In this document: positions 1 to 11,076 of the stretch, piece after piece
Layout of the letters: each line of letters opens with the position of its first letter
How positions within the stretch are numbered: the stretch's first letter is position 1
Source of the DNA: Dermanyssus gallinae
Lineage: Eukaryota > Arthropoda > Arachnida > Mesostigmata > Dermanyssidae
DNA: 64,000 bases
Direction of reading: 5' to 3'
Assembly: GCA_003439945.1 (NCBI GenBank)
Contig: QVRM01006433.1
Span: 62,001-126,000, forward strand
Program-made: the position numbers and the translations under genes
Notes under the pieces: model-generated
What the model was told of the DNA's origin: nothing
The model's database searches: none
What the model saw: the letters and a program-made list of their open reading frames with translations, nothing else

Positions 1-27
1 ATTTTCTTAACGACCACGTTGTAATAG

Positions 28-201
28 CGTTCGGTATCGAGTTATCTGGGCATCGTTTGGGGCAAAGATGCGCTCAAACAAACAAAAGAGCTTGGGAAGA
101 AGCTCCTTGAGGCCACAGCGGAGCCAAGATCGACCGGGTACCTCCGACAAAGGGTGTCATTTGAACTACAGAGAAGCAACGCCAAGACGCCATTGTGTTG
201 A
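28..201 (+). pseudogene. 3' end of a non-LTR retrotransposon ORF (cut by window edge)
   Basis: An open frame from 28 to the TGA at 199-201 ends in residues like EPRSTGYLRQRVSFELQRSN. This resembles the C-terminal end (GDPR...FL.QR...IQR.NA) of the arthropod RT family whose RT core fragments also appear at about 25.25-25.54 and 28.82-29.35 kb in this window. A TAG lies just upstream at 25-27, so the copy is probably dead or frame-disrupted. It is followed by an AT-rich tail with AATAAA-like sites before 320. The family assignment is by memory of the motif; only about 57 codons are visible. Confidence 0.4.
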
Positions 202-1173
202 GTGGCCACCGACACTCAAGCAATAATAATAATCAGAATAATAATATATAAGCAATACTGTAGATGTTAGATAAGTAATAAATGAGTAATTGTGACACAT
301 GTTAATTACAATAAACCTTTGTTCAATATTATTAGCACTATTATTATTATTTTTTTAAGCGCTCCTAAGCGCATCGCCTTAGAAGTTCAGCGCGGCAAGG
401 CAAGAATGATTTTCCCGATACGCTCCCCAAGAGAAGAGTTCAGAGGAACTGCGGCATTTATAGGGAGTTCAATTTGTACAATATGGCCGGCTTTGGCCAT
501 AACAAAAGCGTGGGGTTCTGTACGCGAAAACCTCTTTTCGTACGGCCACATGTAACTACCGAAGCTCATTTAGTACGTGCTATACCGCCAGCTTCGGAGG
601 CCTAGACTAGCTCACTTACTAGGTAGGATATCATCGGGCAGCTGCCTTCCGCGAGACCGGCGATTTCGCAACAGAAGTCGATCCGACACCTTAGCCCATT
701 GCAGCAAATGGCCGGGTCGCCTTGACGCGGCCATGTTGCGTCGACGTGCGCGGAAGCTCCGGGGAACCGTTCGTTTTTCGATGGCTCACTTCAAGATCCG
801 GGCTGTCCACATCGAGCCGCAGTCCGAGCAGAGTATTTTCTCCCGATAAACTATTTTAAGACAAAAAAAACACACAATTCAGCGCAGCTGCCGTCGTCGC
901 CGCGGCAGCAACAGCACAAATCAAACAAACCGGCGCCGACGTTTACAAAGCGCGCTTCACGACTACACAAAGCACCTGACACGGTGGTTAAAACCACTAC
1001 AACAAATGTCCTATTCCACACATATTATGCGTCTCCAGCTGGCTGAGAATAGCGCGCAGTAAACGGCAGAGAAGACAAACGACAGCGCGAAGCCAAACGC
1101 GCGGCTTTACTTAAGTTGAACAGCAATGCTCAACGACAGCACTATGGAATCATAACAACAACAATAATACAAG
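202..1173. other. Intergenic, no supported gene
   Basis: AT-rich sequence to about 360, then mixed sequence with several short open frames on both strands (for example 577-849 +). None shows a recognisable domain, splice pattern or repeat identity. Confidence 0.5.
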
Positions 1174-1350
1174 CGATCGTCTGCTGCCGATAGCAACAAA
1201 CACGATCGTCTGCTATCGGTAACAACAAACACGATCGTCTGCTATCGATAACAACAACCTCTGCTGCCAGTAGCAATCAAAGCAATCGTCTGCTGCCAGT
1301 AGCAACAAAACGATCGTCTGCTAGCGAGCAACAAAACGATCGTCTGCTAT
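1174..1350. repeat. Minisatellite, about 7 units of CGATCGTCTGCT-YCGGTAACAACAAA type
   Basis: The core cgatcgtctgct recurs at roughly 24-34 bp spacing, each followed by variants of a tcggtaacaacaaaca spacer. Units differ by point changes (atcggta, gccagta, agcgag) and by small indels, and one unit lacks the cgatcgt start. This is a decayed tandem repeat rather than a recent expansion. Confidence 0.8.
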
Positions 1351-1629
1351 TGTACTGTCAGACAAACCACCGCCTGACAATAGTAGAATATAGGCCCTCT
1401 CCCGTCTCCAGTCGTGTCCTCGGAAAATGCGGGAATAATCATGTAGCGTGCTTTATTAGAGAGAGAGAGAGAGATTACTTTACTGGCGCCTGTAAAGTGA
1501 GGGCGACACAAATAGAGTCGAGACTGCGTAATCAAGTAAAGTGATTTACTCCATAGCGGAGCAGCTATGTTGACTGCGGCTCTCAGTGGGCTTGCGAAAT
1601 CGCTAGGGGAACCCTAGACTAAGGGACAA

Positions 1630-1790
1630 TTGGCTAGTTGCTGGCGATTCACTACTATACACGGGTCCGAGCCCCATTGTTGCACATTTGTATTTAGGAG
1701 GTTTGCCTCACGGAGCAAGGCGAAAGCAGTCCCGTGGGCGTTAAAGGTTGCCTGAGGAGGATCAGCCCGAAAAAGTTTTGGCGATTCATT
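1630..1790 (+). repeat. tRNA-derived SINE, Ruka-like, copy 1
   Basis: An A-box-like tggctagttgc (from 1631) is followed by a B-box-like ggtccgagcccc (1664-1675). The downstream part (cacatttgtattta...gcgaaa..gcagtcccgtgg.cgttaaa) matches that of a second copy at 14300-14510 over about 100 bp with roughly 75% identity by eye. The body pattern (CATTT..GGGGG..GCGAAA..CCCGTG..ACGTTAAA) recalls the tick Ruka SINE. No clear target-site duplication was seen. Confidence 0.65.
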
Positions 1791-2136
1791 ATACATGGAT
1801 GCTGTCACTGCGACGTATATAGTGACGATAACAGAAGAGACGAAATAATACAGAGCAATTCGCATGTATGGTTGTAAGGGCTTTGTTTTTTTTTCACTAA
1901 GCACACGGCGAACACGTCCTGCCCCGCCAGAAGTGAACTGTAGCAGCCTCTTATGAATATAGCCCTTTCGTAGCTCGAACTTGGCCGTTCGACGTTCGAA
2001 GACGTTTTTCAATCGTCGTCCCTCGTTAGCGCAGCTTTTGCAGCGGTCTCGTATGCCCTCTTGTGACGACGGCGCCGGGTGGTGGTGCTGGTGGCGGCGG
2101 TTGGTTAGGTTGTTGTTGTTGCTCGACGGGGGAGGA

Positions 2137-2233
2137 TTATAAGCCGACCGAGTTCAACCGATTCGAATTTTTGCCGCGCCGACCGACCGCGTTCGTCAGC
2201 TGACATCCGGTCGTCGAATCGGCGGCCATCTTG
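2137..2233 (+). promoter_or_regulatory. Candidate promoter region of the V-ATPase d gene
   Basis: A ttataa lies at 2137-2142, and a strong YY1/Pho-like motif ggcggccatcttg lies at 2221-2233, about 540 bp upstream of the start codon in a GC-rich stretch. YY1-type GCCATCTT sites near the start site are typical of housekeeping genes. The transcription start cannot be placed from sequence alone, and an unseen 5' UTR intron is possible. Confidence 0.4.
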
Positions 2234-2611
2234 TGTGTGGTCATATGATCATCGGTTGGAGGGGACAGGCGGTATCTACCGCTGCTGCTGTCGCTGCTAG
2301 TGCTGTCACTAGTGGCCGCTCTTCTGTCGGTTTGCAGCAGCAGCTCCGTTCCCGCCTCTACACACAGCCACAGAGACCAACCAGCTTGGGCTCTCTGCTC
2401 TGGCCTAGTACTACTACTAGTAGTTGAAGTGGACTCTTACACTCTCTTAACCCAGTAGTGTTGTGTGGGTGGCTCTGTGAGACACTAGCCGGCCGATATT
2501 TCTGTCTCTTCAGCGCCTCTTCAGCCCACTCCAGCTGCTGCTGCTGCTGCTGTTCGCGGCCACACGTCCACACACAGCCATACCGCACCACACCAATCTA
2601 CAACAGTCCGG

Positions 2612-2775
2612 TTGCGGAGATCAGTGGTGTTGGTGTGTCGTGAAGGGAGGAGCGAACAGCCACTATCGACGCATATCACGCACTCGACGAGTATTCCGAC
2701 GTTTGGCCGTCTTTACCACCACCACCACCAGCAACAACAACAAAAACACCACCACCACCACCAACAAACGCCACC
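2612..2775 (+). other. 5' UTR part with CAC/CAA repeat
   Basis: Directly before the ATG at 2776 lies an A/C-rich low-complexity leader (caccacc and caacaa runs, 2716-2770), ending in ccaccATG, a good Kozak context. It lies upstream of the conserved N-terminus of the V-ATPase d protein and is most likely untranslated. Confidence 0.55.
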
Positions 2776-3864
2776 ATGTCGGAGGTGCTGTTCAACACGC
2801 ATTCCGGCTACCTTGAGGGGCTGGTGCGCGGCTTCAAGTCGGGTGTTCTTCGCCAGGCGGACTACCTCAATCTGGTGCAGTGCGAAACGCTCGAAGGTGA
2901 GTGTGAATGTACATATGTGTATGAACTCAGCAGCACCAACACGATCAAGCTGCTTGCTCGTCGGCGAGCGGCGAGCGCAGAGGGATGCAGAGCAAATCTG
3001 CTGATCAGCAGCAGCAACAGCGCGACAGAATCGCCGTTTAGTAGTGTTTTTGGCTTTTTTTTGTGTGTGAACGAGAAATCTCGCGTTAGAGAAATCAGTT
3101 TCTCTCTGTGTGTGTGTGTGTGTGAGCGTGTGAGAAATATCGCCTCGTAGAGAAACAAGTGGGTTGTTTGTGGGTGAGAAAGACAAGAAAAAATTGGCCC
3201 CGATTGAAGGCGGCTGTCACGGTGACCGTTCCGTGGTATCAGTCAGTACAGATAGCGTTGCTTTGCGCCACACACATACATTTATCCACTCTCATGCGCC
3301 GACAAAATTTGTTGCTCCCCCTCCACCCCCCCCCCCCTACATATAGGTGTGTCAGATAATCGTCAATGTATCGTATACCGAAAACCTTCGTGTAACGAAG
3401 CATGGACACAAAACGCGACTTCTCCGCCTCCCCACTGCCCGCTGCATATGTTTAGTGTCCGCTCCAGAACTTTTCATCATCTTACAGGTTTAAAAGACCT
3501 TCTCCGGCATCGACTGGTATACGAGTCGACGTTTCTTTGGTAGGGTCAGAAATAGCAGAGTTACAGTTGAGCGATTACTAGCTACTACTCCGCTGTCATG
3601 CAAAGCGGGCCGGTAAACGCTGTATTATATACTGAATCCACTGTAGTGGCTTAGCGTCGTTCGGATTGCACACGAAACAAGGATAATTATATCAATGGAA
3701 AAAGATATCTCAGGGCCTGTGGGTGCGGTGCCGCAGCGCGCTCTCCTATGTCATGTGACTTCTCTGTAAGTCATTACTACGGGAACACTACGACAACGCT
3801 ACATTAAAATTTTTAAATTAAAAGTTCTAGAACTGGCCGCTACGTTCTTGTATATATACATATA

Positions 3865-3917
<53 letters not shown>

Positions 3918-3928
3918 TATATATATAC

Positions 3929-3997
<69 letters not shown>

Positions 3998-4013
3998 TAT
4001 ATATATATATATA

Positions 4014-4078
<65 letters not shown>

Positions 4079-5776
4079 ATAACGTAGCGGCCAGTTTCAG
4101 AACTTTTAATTTTAAATATTTAGCCAAAATCACCAAGGTTTCCGTATTTGTTTTGCCTAAAAGCGCCACTCATCATACATCAGCATAGGCTAAATTTCGC
4201 GCCTCTTGCGTTTATTGTTAGAGTTTGGTTCAAAGAAGTGAAGAATACTAGGTTAAGGAGTCGCAAAATGAAGGCGCAATAAACCTGCCTGAAACAAGCT
4301 CTATGTTAAATGTTCTAAAGTGGTGAAAAGGTTACGAACTACTTACGGTGATCAAGCAGTGTCCCTTAACACTGTATATACATGGTACGATTTCGTGAAG
4401 GACGTAAAAAGGAGAGAGGGAGAAGGAGACCAAAGACGATGCCTGTTCAGGAGGCCTTCGACAGTCAATAACAGAAGAAAGCGTTGAAAAGTTCGTGATA
4501 TCATATTCAACAATCGCCGAATTACTATCAGGGAGATAGCTAAGGAATTGGAGATATTATACGGATATATACGGATTAATCGTAACAGTCTTAGATGTTT
4601 TGTGCGTCAGAAGACTGGCAGCGAAGTTAGTTCCACAAACGTTGAATTTACAGCAAATGAAAGCCCACAGGGAAATGCTCGAATTAAACCGCGTTAGGCG
4701 GTAGCAGAAGACCCTGAGTTGCTTCAGAGAGTGACTACACGTAGCGAGATGGTATATGGTTACATGAGGTCGAAATCAAAACCCATTGATCCTCACAGTT
4801 GTGCTTCCAAGGAGCGCGTCGATCGATGAAGTTTATACAAACAAGAATAGACGGAAATAATTTTCCACAATCCACTTGGATGGGGGGGGGGTGTTGGCTG
4901 GCAGGACACGACGATCTGCTCTAATTTCACCTTAGCACTTTTAGCCACATTAGGGTGCTCACACTGGTGGACTTATTTGGACCCTCTCCAACAGAGAACT
5001 GTAACAGCAGAGCAATGCTCAACCCGATTTAACAATCAAGAAAGGAAAAATAATTCTAGTCGAGCAGAGTTCACTTCAGCTTGTTTTTTTTTATAACCGA
5101 GCGTTACTTGACCAATAAGATCAACGGGGCTGGCCTCGTTGTTGTTACAGTAGTCGATCGGTCGTTCTAACGATTACTTGTTAGGGCTATTATTGTGATT
5201 GCCGTGAACTCCGCTGCTGCTGCTGCCGCTGCCGCCAATGCTGTCACATGCCTTTCCATGAGCCACAGTAACAGCAAGTTCTAACAACGTGAAATGATGG
5301 CAAGCGTGTTGAAAAAATTACTTTTTTGTTTGGCGTGCATCGGCGACCTGATTCTTGTATGGCTTGCTTTTTTTTTGCTGTAATTGGTTGTCGCGAATGA
5401 TATATCTAATACTATTAATACGTAAACGATAAATACGATTCGTTTGTAATTTCTTCGTTTATTCTTATGCGTATTCGCTGACATGCTCGCCGTTCTGGTT
5501 GCAGACATGAAGCTGCACCTGCAGTCAACGGACTACGGTAGCTTTCTGGCCAATGAGCCCTCACCGCTGGCAGTTTCAACGATCGATGAGAAATTGCGCG
5601 AGAAGCTCGTTGTTGAGTTCCAGCACATGCGGAACCATGCAACCGAACCCCTCGCCACGTTCCTGGATTACATCACGTATGTTGTGCAGTCCTTGTTATC
5701 CCATCACCTGCCAAAACTTTGTTTCCCGGCCCACAACCATTATGATACCAATGCATGGTGGTCTAGAATGCTTCAA

Positions 5777-5824
<48 letters not shown>

Positions 5825-7462
5825 TATGCGAATCAGAGCGTGCATATGCTATGTTTGTTTTTATAATAATTTGTTTTAATGTTTAGGGGGCGTTGAAGTT
5901 TAACGGCCGTTTTCCAAGCTTGCAACTCGGGTGATCAGAATCCACTTCTTCAAAGTGGATCCAAAAATCCACTTCTTCAAATCCACTTCTTCAAAGATCA
6001 GAATCCACTTCTTCAAAGCTTGACCTAACCTCGATTTGTCGTGCTGCAACTACTAGGAGTCGCTCCTAGCTGCCTAGACTAGGCTATTATTGCTTCATTA
6101 TATTGGGAGATGTTTGTTTTTTTTCAATGCGTTTTGGCTTGTACGAAAGCGCCGCTTTGTCAATAACAAATGTTACTTGACTTTTAAATTTTACTCAACA
6201 TAAGTAGTAACGGAGACGTTGTTATTCAGTAACATAAGAAACATGAGTGTAGATTGAGTGGTACCTGAAGGGCGAATTTTATGCGCCCACTGTTGTCATA
6301 TGCAGATTCTCCACGCATGCTTAACTTTTGTAACGTTTTCTATTGGTGCAGACAAACCCATTTTGCAAGACCTTACCGCCGTTTTGTGTTTACCGTACAA
6401 TCAACATTAGTTGTTGCTGCGATGTCTTTATGGAATAGTTGTTCCCTGCTCCTGCTGCTCCTGTATAAAGTATTTCTTATTCTAATAGACCCCGCTCAGA
6501 TTTTATAGACGGATTTGTGTATCTGGAAAGGCAGCGGCCATTGCGTTGAATTGTTGTTAACTCAGAGTGTTACGATTTTTTTATATTTTTTTTATATGTG
6601 CGACAGCGCAAATTTGTTCCACCAAACCACACTATTGTAAATATTTCTCTATATTTAATTTTATTGGGTTTGCGTTTTTATCCCATTTTTTGTTTCTGTT
6701 TACAGGTACTCGTATATGATCGATAACATCATACTGTTGATCACGGGAACATTGCATCAACGGCCTATCTCGGAACTGATCTCAAAATGCCACCCGCTGG
6801 GGTCATTCGATCAGATGGAGGCAATCAATATAGCCCAGAACCCGGCTGAGTTGTACAACGCTGTGATTGTCGACACACCGTTGGCACCGTTCTTCCAGGA
6901 CTGCATCTCAGAGCACGACCTAGACGAGATGAACATCGAAATCATCCGTAACACTCTGTACAAAGCCTACCTTGAGGCTTTTTATAAGGTCTGCAAAGAG
7001 ATTGGCGGAACGACGGCGGAAGTAATGTGCGAGATATTGGCGCTTGAAGCGGACCGTCGGGCATTCACCATCACGATCAACTCGTTCGGCACTGAACTGG
7101 AGCGCGATGAGCGGATGAAGCTCTTCCCGAGGTGCGGGAAGCTCTACCCTGACGGTCTGATGGCCCTGGCCAAGGCCGAAGACTACGACCAAGTGAAGAT
7201 GGTTGCCGACTATTACGCCGAATACAAGGCGTTGTTTGAGGGCGCTGGCAACGAGAGCGGTGATAAGACGCTCGAGGACAAATTCTTCGAGTTCGAGGTT
7301 CAACTCAACGTCAACTCGTTCATGCAGCAGTTTCATTTCGGCGTGTTCTACTCATACGTCAAACTTAAGGAACAAGAGGCCCGAAACATTGTCTGGATTG
7401 CCGAGTGTGTCGCCCAGAGGCACCGCTCGAAGATCGATAACTACATTCCCATTCTGCCCTAG
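2776..7462 (+). CDS. VhaAC39: V-type proton ATPase V0 subunit d (three coding exons)
   Basis: Coding exons are 2776-2896, 5505-5676 and 6706-7462, giving 349 aa (the human ATP6V0D1 protein is 351). Subunit d caps the membrane c-ring of the V-ATPase and couples it to the central rotor stalk, so it is needed for proton pumping into lysosomes, endosomes and apical membranes. The sequence follows the family closely throughout: [73 protein letters not shown]...[81 protein letters not shown] and the end [10 protein letters not shown]. Splice sites are tcgaag/gtgagtg, ttgcag/acatg, atcac/gtatgt and tttacag/gtact; phases 1 and 2 close the frame exactly. Intron 1 (2.6 kb) holds a (TA)n palindrome and a mariner relic, and intron 2 a small tandem repeat. 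No frame damage is seen. Confidence 0.97.
3804..4132. repeat. (TA)n tract inside a long inverted repeat
   Basis: Arms of about 50 bp flank roughly 200 bp of (TA)n with tatgca interruptions. The left arm carries aaattaaaagttct..aactggccgctacgtt (about 3815-3848). The right arm, about 4077-4125, is its reverse complement with only a few differences (agaactgg against gaaactgg, ttcttg against ttattg). It lies in V-ATPase intron 1. It could be a foldback/MITE-like element or a TA expansion in a palindrome centre. Confidence 0.85.
4290..4860 (+). pseudogene. Degenerate mariner-family transposase
   Basis: Pieces in shifting frames match mariner transposase order. They are a [16 protein letters not shown] segment (about 4335-4390), a segment reading ITEESVEKF then [17 protein letters not shown] (about 4470-4550), [18 protein letters not shown] (about 4590-4650) and [17 protein letters not shown] (about 4710-4760). 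Frameshifts and stops make it dead. The later catalytic part is missing or unrecognisable. It lies in intron 1 of the V-ATPase gene, same strand. Terminal inverted repeats were not located. Confidence 0.75.
5779..5824. repeat. (TA)n followed by (GA)n
   Basis: Compound dinucleotide microsatellite at the start of V-ATPase intron 2, about 100 bp after the donor site. Confidence 0.9.
5938..6017. repeat. Short tandem/interspersed repeat of atccacttcttcaaa
   Basis: Four copies of atccacttcttcaaa occur within 80 bp of V-ATPase intron 2. The outer two are preceded by gatcaga, so the block looks like a duplication of a larger unit with internal reduplication. One unit abuts caaagtggatcc, which can pair with it as a small hairpin. 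Confidence 0.8.
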
Positions 7463-7900
7463 ACTAATCGAGGTGCCTTCACAAGTGCGCGCTGAACATC
7501 CGAGCGAAAGTCAAGCTGTCATATTCACGGGAGGGTTTAAGTAACGGGGTGGGTGAGCCGAACGCCGTATGCGAAATAGTGGAGGTCTAGACGGGGACGT
7601 TTACTATGTGCGCAAAGATGAAGTGTCGCCAGGCAGTTCATTTTCGTTTAACGTTTCCTTTCTACAGCGGAGACGCTGAGCTAACCAAGCCCCGTTCAAC
7701 TGCCTCACGCGAATGCCACTACCCTGAGTCTGTAGTGATAGCAGGGAGTGGTTATTTTAGGTTTTGTTGTAAACTTGCATGCAATGCTGCGTGTTTTTGG
7801 TGTTGATAATTGACCATAGATAATTAATTATATATTAAATATACAATGCTATTGTTAAGTTGAACTGTGTGCGAAATAAAATACAATTATAATGCTCTAT
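7463..7900 (+). terminator. 3' UTR and poly(A) signal of the V-ATPase d gene
   Basis: The AATAAA at 7875-7880 (gcgaaataaaatac) lies about 415 bp after the stop codon, so cleavage is expected near 7890-7905. No other strong signal lies closer. Apart from this the interval holds no recognisable gene. Confidence 0.65.
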
Positions 7901-8169
7901 CCACGAAGGTGTTGTTCTTTCTTGTACTACTGTAAGTGATCACGTATAGATCACCCTGGGTTTAAATCGGGCCGCGGGTGGGCAATTTCAGAGGAAGTTG
8001 TTTACTACTGATCACTACTGTACAAAGTGTGTAATGCTAATATTGCCTGCTAATGAAGATTTTACATTCCTTGATATAATCATATTACTGACTAATTTGA
8101 GCATTCCTTAATATATTATTGAAATATTTGAGAAACAGGAGAAGAGAACACGATGTCCGTACTTACAAT

Positions 8170-8952
8170 GCTTAAGCAGGGAAAAACACCTTCAACTGTT
8201 TGATTGGTTGGCCCCCGCGCCTAACCCAGTTATTGAGCAACCGCTCACTCTGGAGCAGCACGACAAGAATTCGCCGTTTACGGTGGAGGAGGTTGTGCAG
8301 ATCTTGCGCGGGTTACCCAAGAAAAAGAGTAGTGGTCCTGATGGGATCTATTACAAACATTAGGCTGAGTCGTCCGATGTTTTAGCGGAGGAGCTGTGTA
8401 AGCTGTTTATTCAGATACTCAGCGGGGGACACACTTCAGGTTTGGCACGAGGCCAGGCTTACTCTGCTATTCAAGGGCAAAAACGGTGACAACGTGGACG
8501 ATCCAAATCTCTATCGGGGTATCGCGTCGGAACGCACTCTCAAAAAAATCTTCGCCAAGTTGATTATCTCGAAGGGCGCTTTCAACTGTGGAGAAGGCCC
8601 TACCTCCGGAGCAATTCGGATTCAGGAAAGGTCGAGGTACACAGGACGCGATCCACGTACTCCAGTCAGAGGTTTAACGGATGTTGGCTGTGTCCGGGGG
8701 TCACTTGTACGCCGTCTTTATCGATTGTGTCAAGACCTTCGACAAAGCTCCCCGTCACCTACTAGTCGATTTATTTCGACATGCTAGGGGTGGGTGGTTC
8801 CTTTCCTACGAGTGCTCTCCAGCTTCTTTGCTGAAGACCGCCTTGAAGTAAACGTAATGGGCGAACCCACCTTGCAGCTGAGTCAAAACGTAGGGACCCC
8901 CTAAGGGGACCCTCTCAGTTGCCTGGCATTCTCCTCCTCGCTCATCGCAGAC
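8170..8952 (+). pseudogene. LINE reverse transcriptase, 5' part (interrupted)
   Basis: Conceptual reading gives FTVEEVVQILRGLPKKKSSG then PDGIYYKH and a stop. It continues in shifting frames as LAKLIISRAL-type sequence, LPPEQFGFRKGRGTQDA, LYAVFIDCVKTFDKAPRHL and a QGDPLSCL-like segment just before 8940. This is the fingers-palm order of a LINE RT. The reading stops at 8952, where a second retrotransposon has inserted, and resumes at 10086. It has several frameshifts and stops and is therefore inactive. It resembles the better preserved LINE at 26-28.8 kb (KSSGPDDIYYEH; FRRGGR-like motif), so the two probably belong to one lineage. Confidence 0.8.
8942..8952. repeat. Target-site duplication, left copy (tcatcgcagac)
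   Basis: Identical to 10086-10096. It flanks the poly(A) end of the minus-strand R1-like insertion, whose tail appears on this strand as 17 T at 8953-8969. Confidence 0.92.
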
Positions 8953-10085
8953 TTTTTTTTTTTTTTTTTAGGAGTGGAAAATGCATTTACGTACACCCGC
9001 CGATATAATGACGGGTAGTGTGGGGCTAGACGCTCGGAGAGGGAATACGCGACTCACTCTAATCCGAGCGCACTACCCACTAAAAACCACCCCCCCGGAA
9101 CCCCCTCCTGGTTCGGAATTGTGAACTATTACCTCGAGACCAGGAGGGAGGAGTCTCACGCTTCAACCCTTTCCTTAGTCTGTAGGTGCATCCCGAGCAG
9201 GTAAGTCCTGCTGGGTTAAATCAGGGGGGCTCCGGGCGACGAATCGCGCCCGGCGATTATTCTCCAGCCGGATCTTTTCGCGCATGAGCCCGTCGAGGTA
9301 TTTTAGGCCAGCACCCCAATTAGTCGTTGAGTCGACCATGTGCGTGACGATCACTTGCGCGGTAGATGCCCGTAGGGTAAACGGTGAGCTATCGCGGTAC
9401 GCAGACAACGCCGTGCATGTCTCAATTGTATGCGCGGCATCATCGGGCACTCCGGCGTCGCAGAGAACGCATATGTCCGTCGCGGCTTTTTCCGATCTTC
9501 ATCATGTACGCCTGAAACTGACCATGTCCGCTCAGCGCCTGGGCGGCGTAATATGTCATTAGTCTCTGTGCCGTATACCACTCGCGCAAGTCCGTGATGA
9601 GGAAGCGTGTCCACGTGCCTCTCGTGTCTCCGGCAGGCGGGTGGGTCCACATCTCCGCCCAAGCGGCGAGTGTGGCCTCTCGAGCCTCGGTCCATGATAT
9701 CTCTCCGTTTAATCTCAGCCTACTCCTTTCCTCCGCCAGCATGTTCCATGGAAGCAGGCATGCGAGAACAAGCAGGAACCGTCCGTGGAAACCGTCCGGC
9801 ACGCCCGGCTAACCCGAATTGCCACACCCCGTTGGGAGCGGCGCAGAGCCTGGCGGGCCGTGTCCGTCCTGAGTGCTAAGTCCGCCCTACACTGGCGCGG
9901 CATAGAGCGCGGCCGCTTCTGCAACAGCAGCTAGAAGACGCCGTTTGGGATCGGACGCGCCTCCCTCCCGGGGTAGTATTCGGGCCAGGTTGGCCGATAC
10001 TCTTGCCACCTTTTGCGTAACCTGCCTAATGTGAGGCAGGCCAGTTAGACTTGTGTCCAAGGTCACCCCTAGGTACCTGGCGTGG
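8953..10085 (-). mobile_element. 5'-truncated R1-clade non-LTR retrotransposon nested in a LINE
   Basis: On the minus strand, starting at 10085, the reading is YLGVTLDTSLTGLPHI, KVARVSANLARILPREGG, LLAAVAEAAALYAAPV, then ITDLREWYTAQRL, AAQALSGHGQFQAYMMKIGK and a CCHC-type finger CVLCDAGVPDDAAHTIETC. This is the RT C-terminus plus zinc finger typical of the R1 clade. The W after the LYAAPV motif is replaced by a stop, and frameshifts separate the pieces (for example before the finger). The element ends in A17 (T17 at 8953-8969) and is flanked by an exact 11-bp duplication. Only about 1.13 kb of an expected 5-6 kb element is present, as usual for incomplete reverse transcription. Confidence 0.9.
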
Positions 10086-10096
10086 TCATCGCAGAC
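10086..10096. repeat. Target-site duplication, right copy (tcatcgcagac)
   Basis: Perfect copy of 8942-8952. Removing the insertion and one copy joins the two halves of the host LINE between the QGDP-like and YADD motifs. Confidence 0.92.
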
Positions 10097-11076
10097 CTAG
10101 TTCGCCATGTGCGGGAGGAGTTGCGTCATGTATGCGGATGACATAGTAGTGGCCCACCGGAACCGCGGTGCCATTCGTCGAATTGTTGGCGACGTAGAAA
10201 GTTACCTTCACCGTAAGGGCCTGCAAAAAAATGCGCGGAAGACGAAAGCCATAAAGTTTCGCCGTGGGGGTCGATTGGCCGCAGTAGACGTAATACCCTG
10301 TTGTGGCCAACCGCTGGAGTTTGTCAACTCTTTCCCGTATTTGTGTCTGACACTACACTAAACGGGAGCGACCTTCACCCAGCACATCGGCGACAGGTGT
10401 CGAGCGGCTATTACCTCTATTCACACAGAGGTGAGAGACTCTCGACGACTGTCTTTGAGTGCGGCCGTGCGTCTTTTTGAGCTTAAGATTGTGCCAATGT
10501 TGAGCTACAGCCTTGGCAGGGTGTGAGGCCATATTTCAGCGGCAAATTTTGCGCAGCTAGAAAGATGCTTCACAGTATATATGAAGCGGGTCTTTTGCTT
10601 ACCCCGGACGGCAAGAAGCCGCTTTGTGTACCTGCTAGCGGGTTGCGGGCCGGCAGTGGAAACAATCAAAGCCAGGCTTAGGTCACTTATTACAGGACCA
10701 CTTCATCAATTTTTGTTGGAGTGGCAGGGAAAAGTGACCGAGGCCTCGGCAGAGGTAGCGCAATTGGATGCGTACCTCGCCAGGGAGCTTTGGGATGGAA
10801 TGGCATGCACTAGCCGGCACGTGTACACCAGATACATTGTGCATGGCTATCATCACTTGGTATGTTCGACCCAGGGATTTCACTAAGTTGGCGATCAATG
10901 TCGTTGCCGGTTCTGCTCGCAGATATGCGCTAAATACCACGCAGCGAGTTGCCAGAAGCATCGGCGGTCTTTGCACTTTTTCGCCCGGTGGGACGGTCCC
11001 TGAAGTGTTCAAATTGTATAAAATGAATTGTATTATAATTATGTACCATCTTGAAATGCAATGTTATTGCGAAATA

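Noticed and set aside
1614..2012. 132-codon minus-strand frame
   Set aside because: Overlaps the SINE copy and V-ATPase upstream sequence; no motif and no splice structure.
3799..4169. Open frames of 60-109 codons made of Tyr-Ile repeats on the minus strand
   Set aside because: Direct translation of a (TA)n tract; no coding value.
6920..7336. 138-codon minus-strand frame
   Set aside because: Antisense shadow of V-ATPase exon 3.
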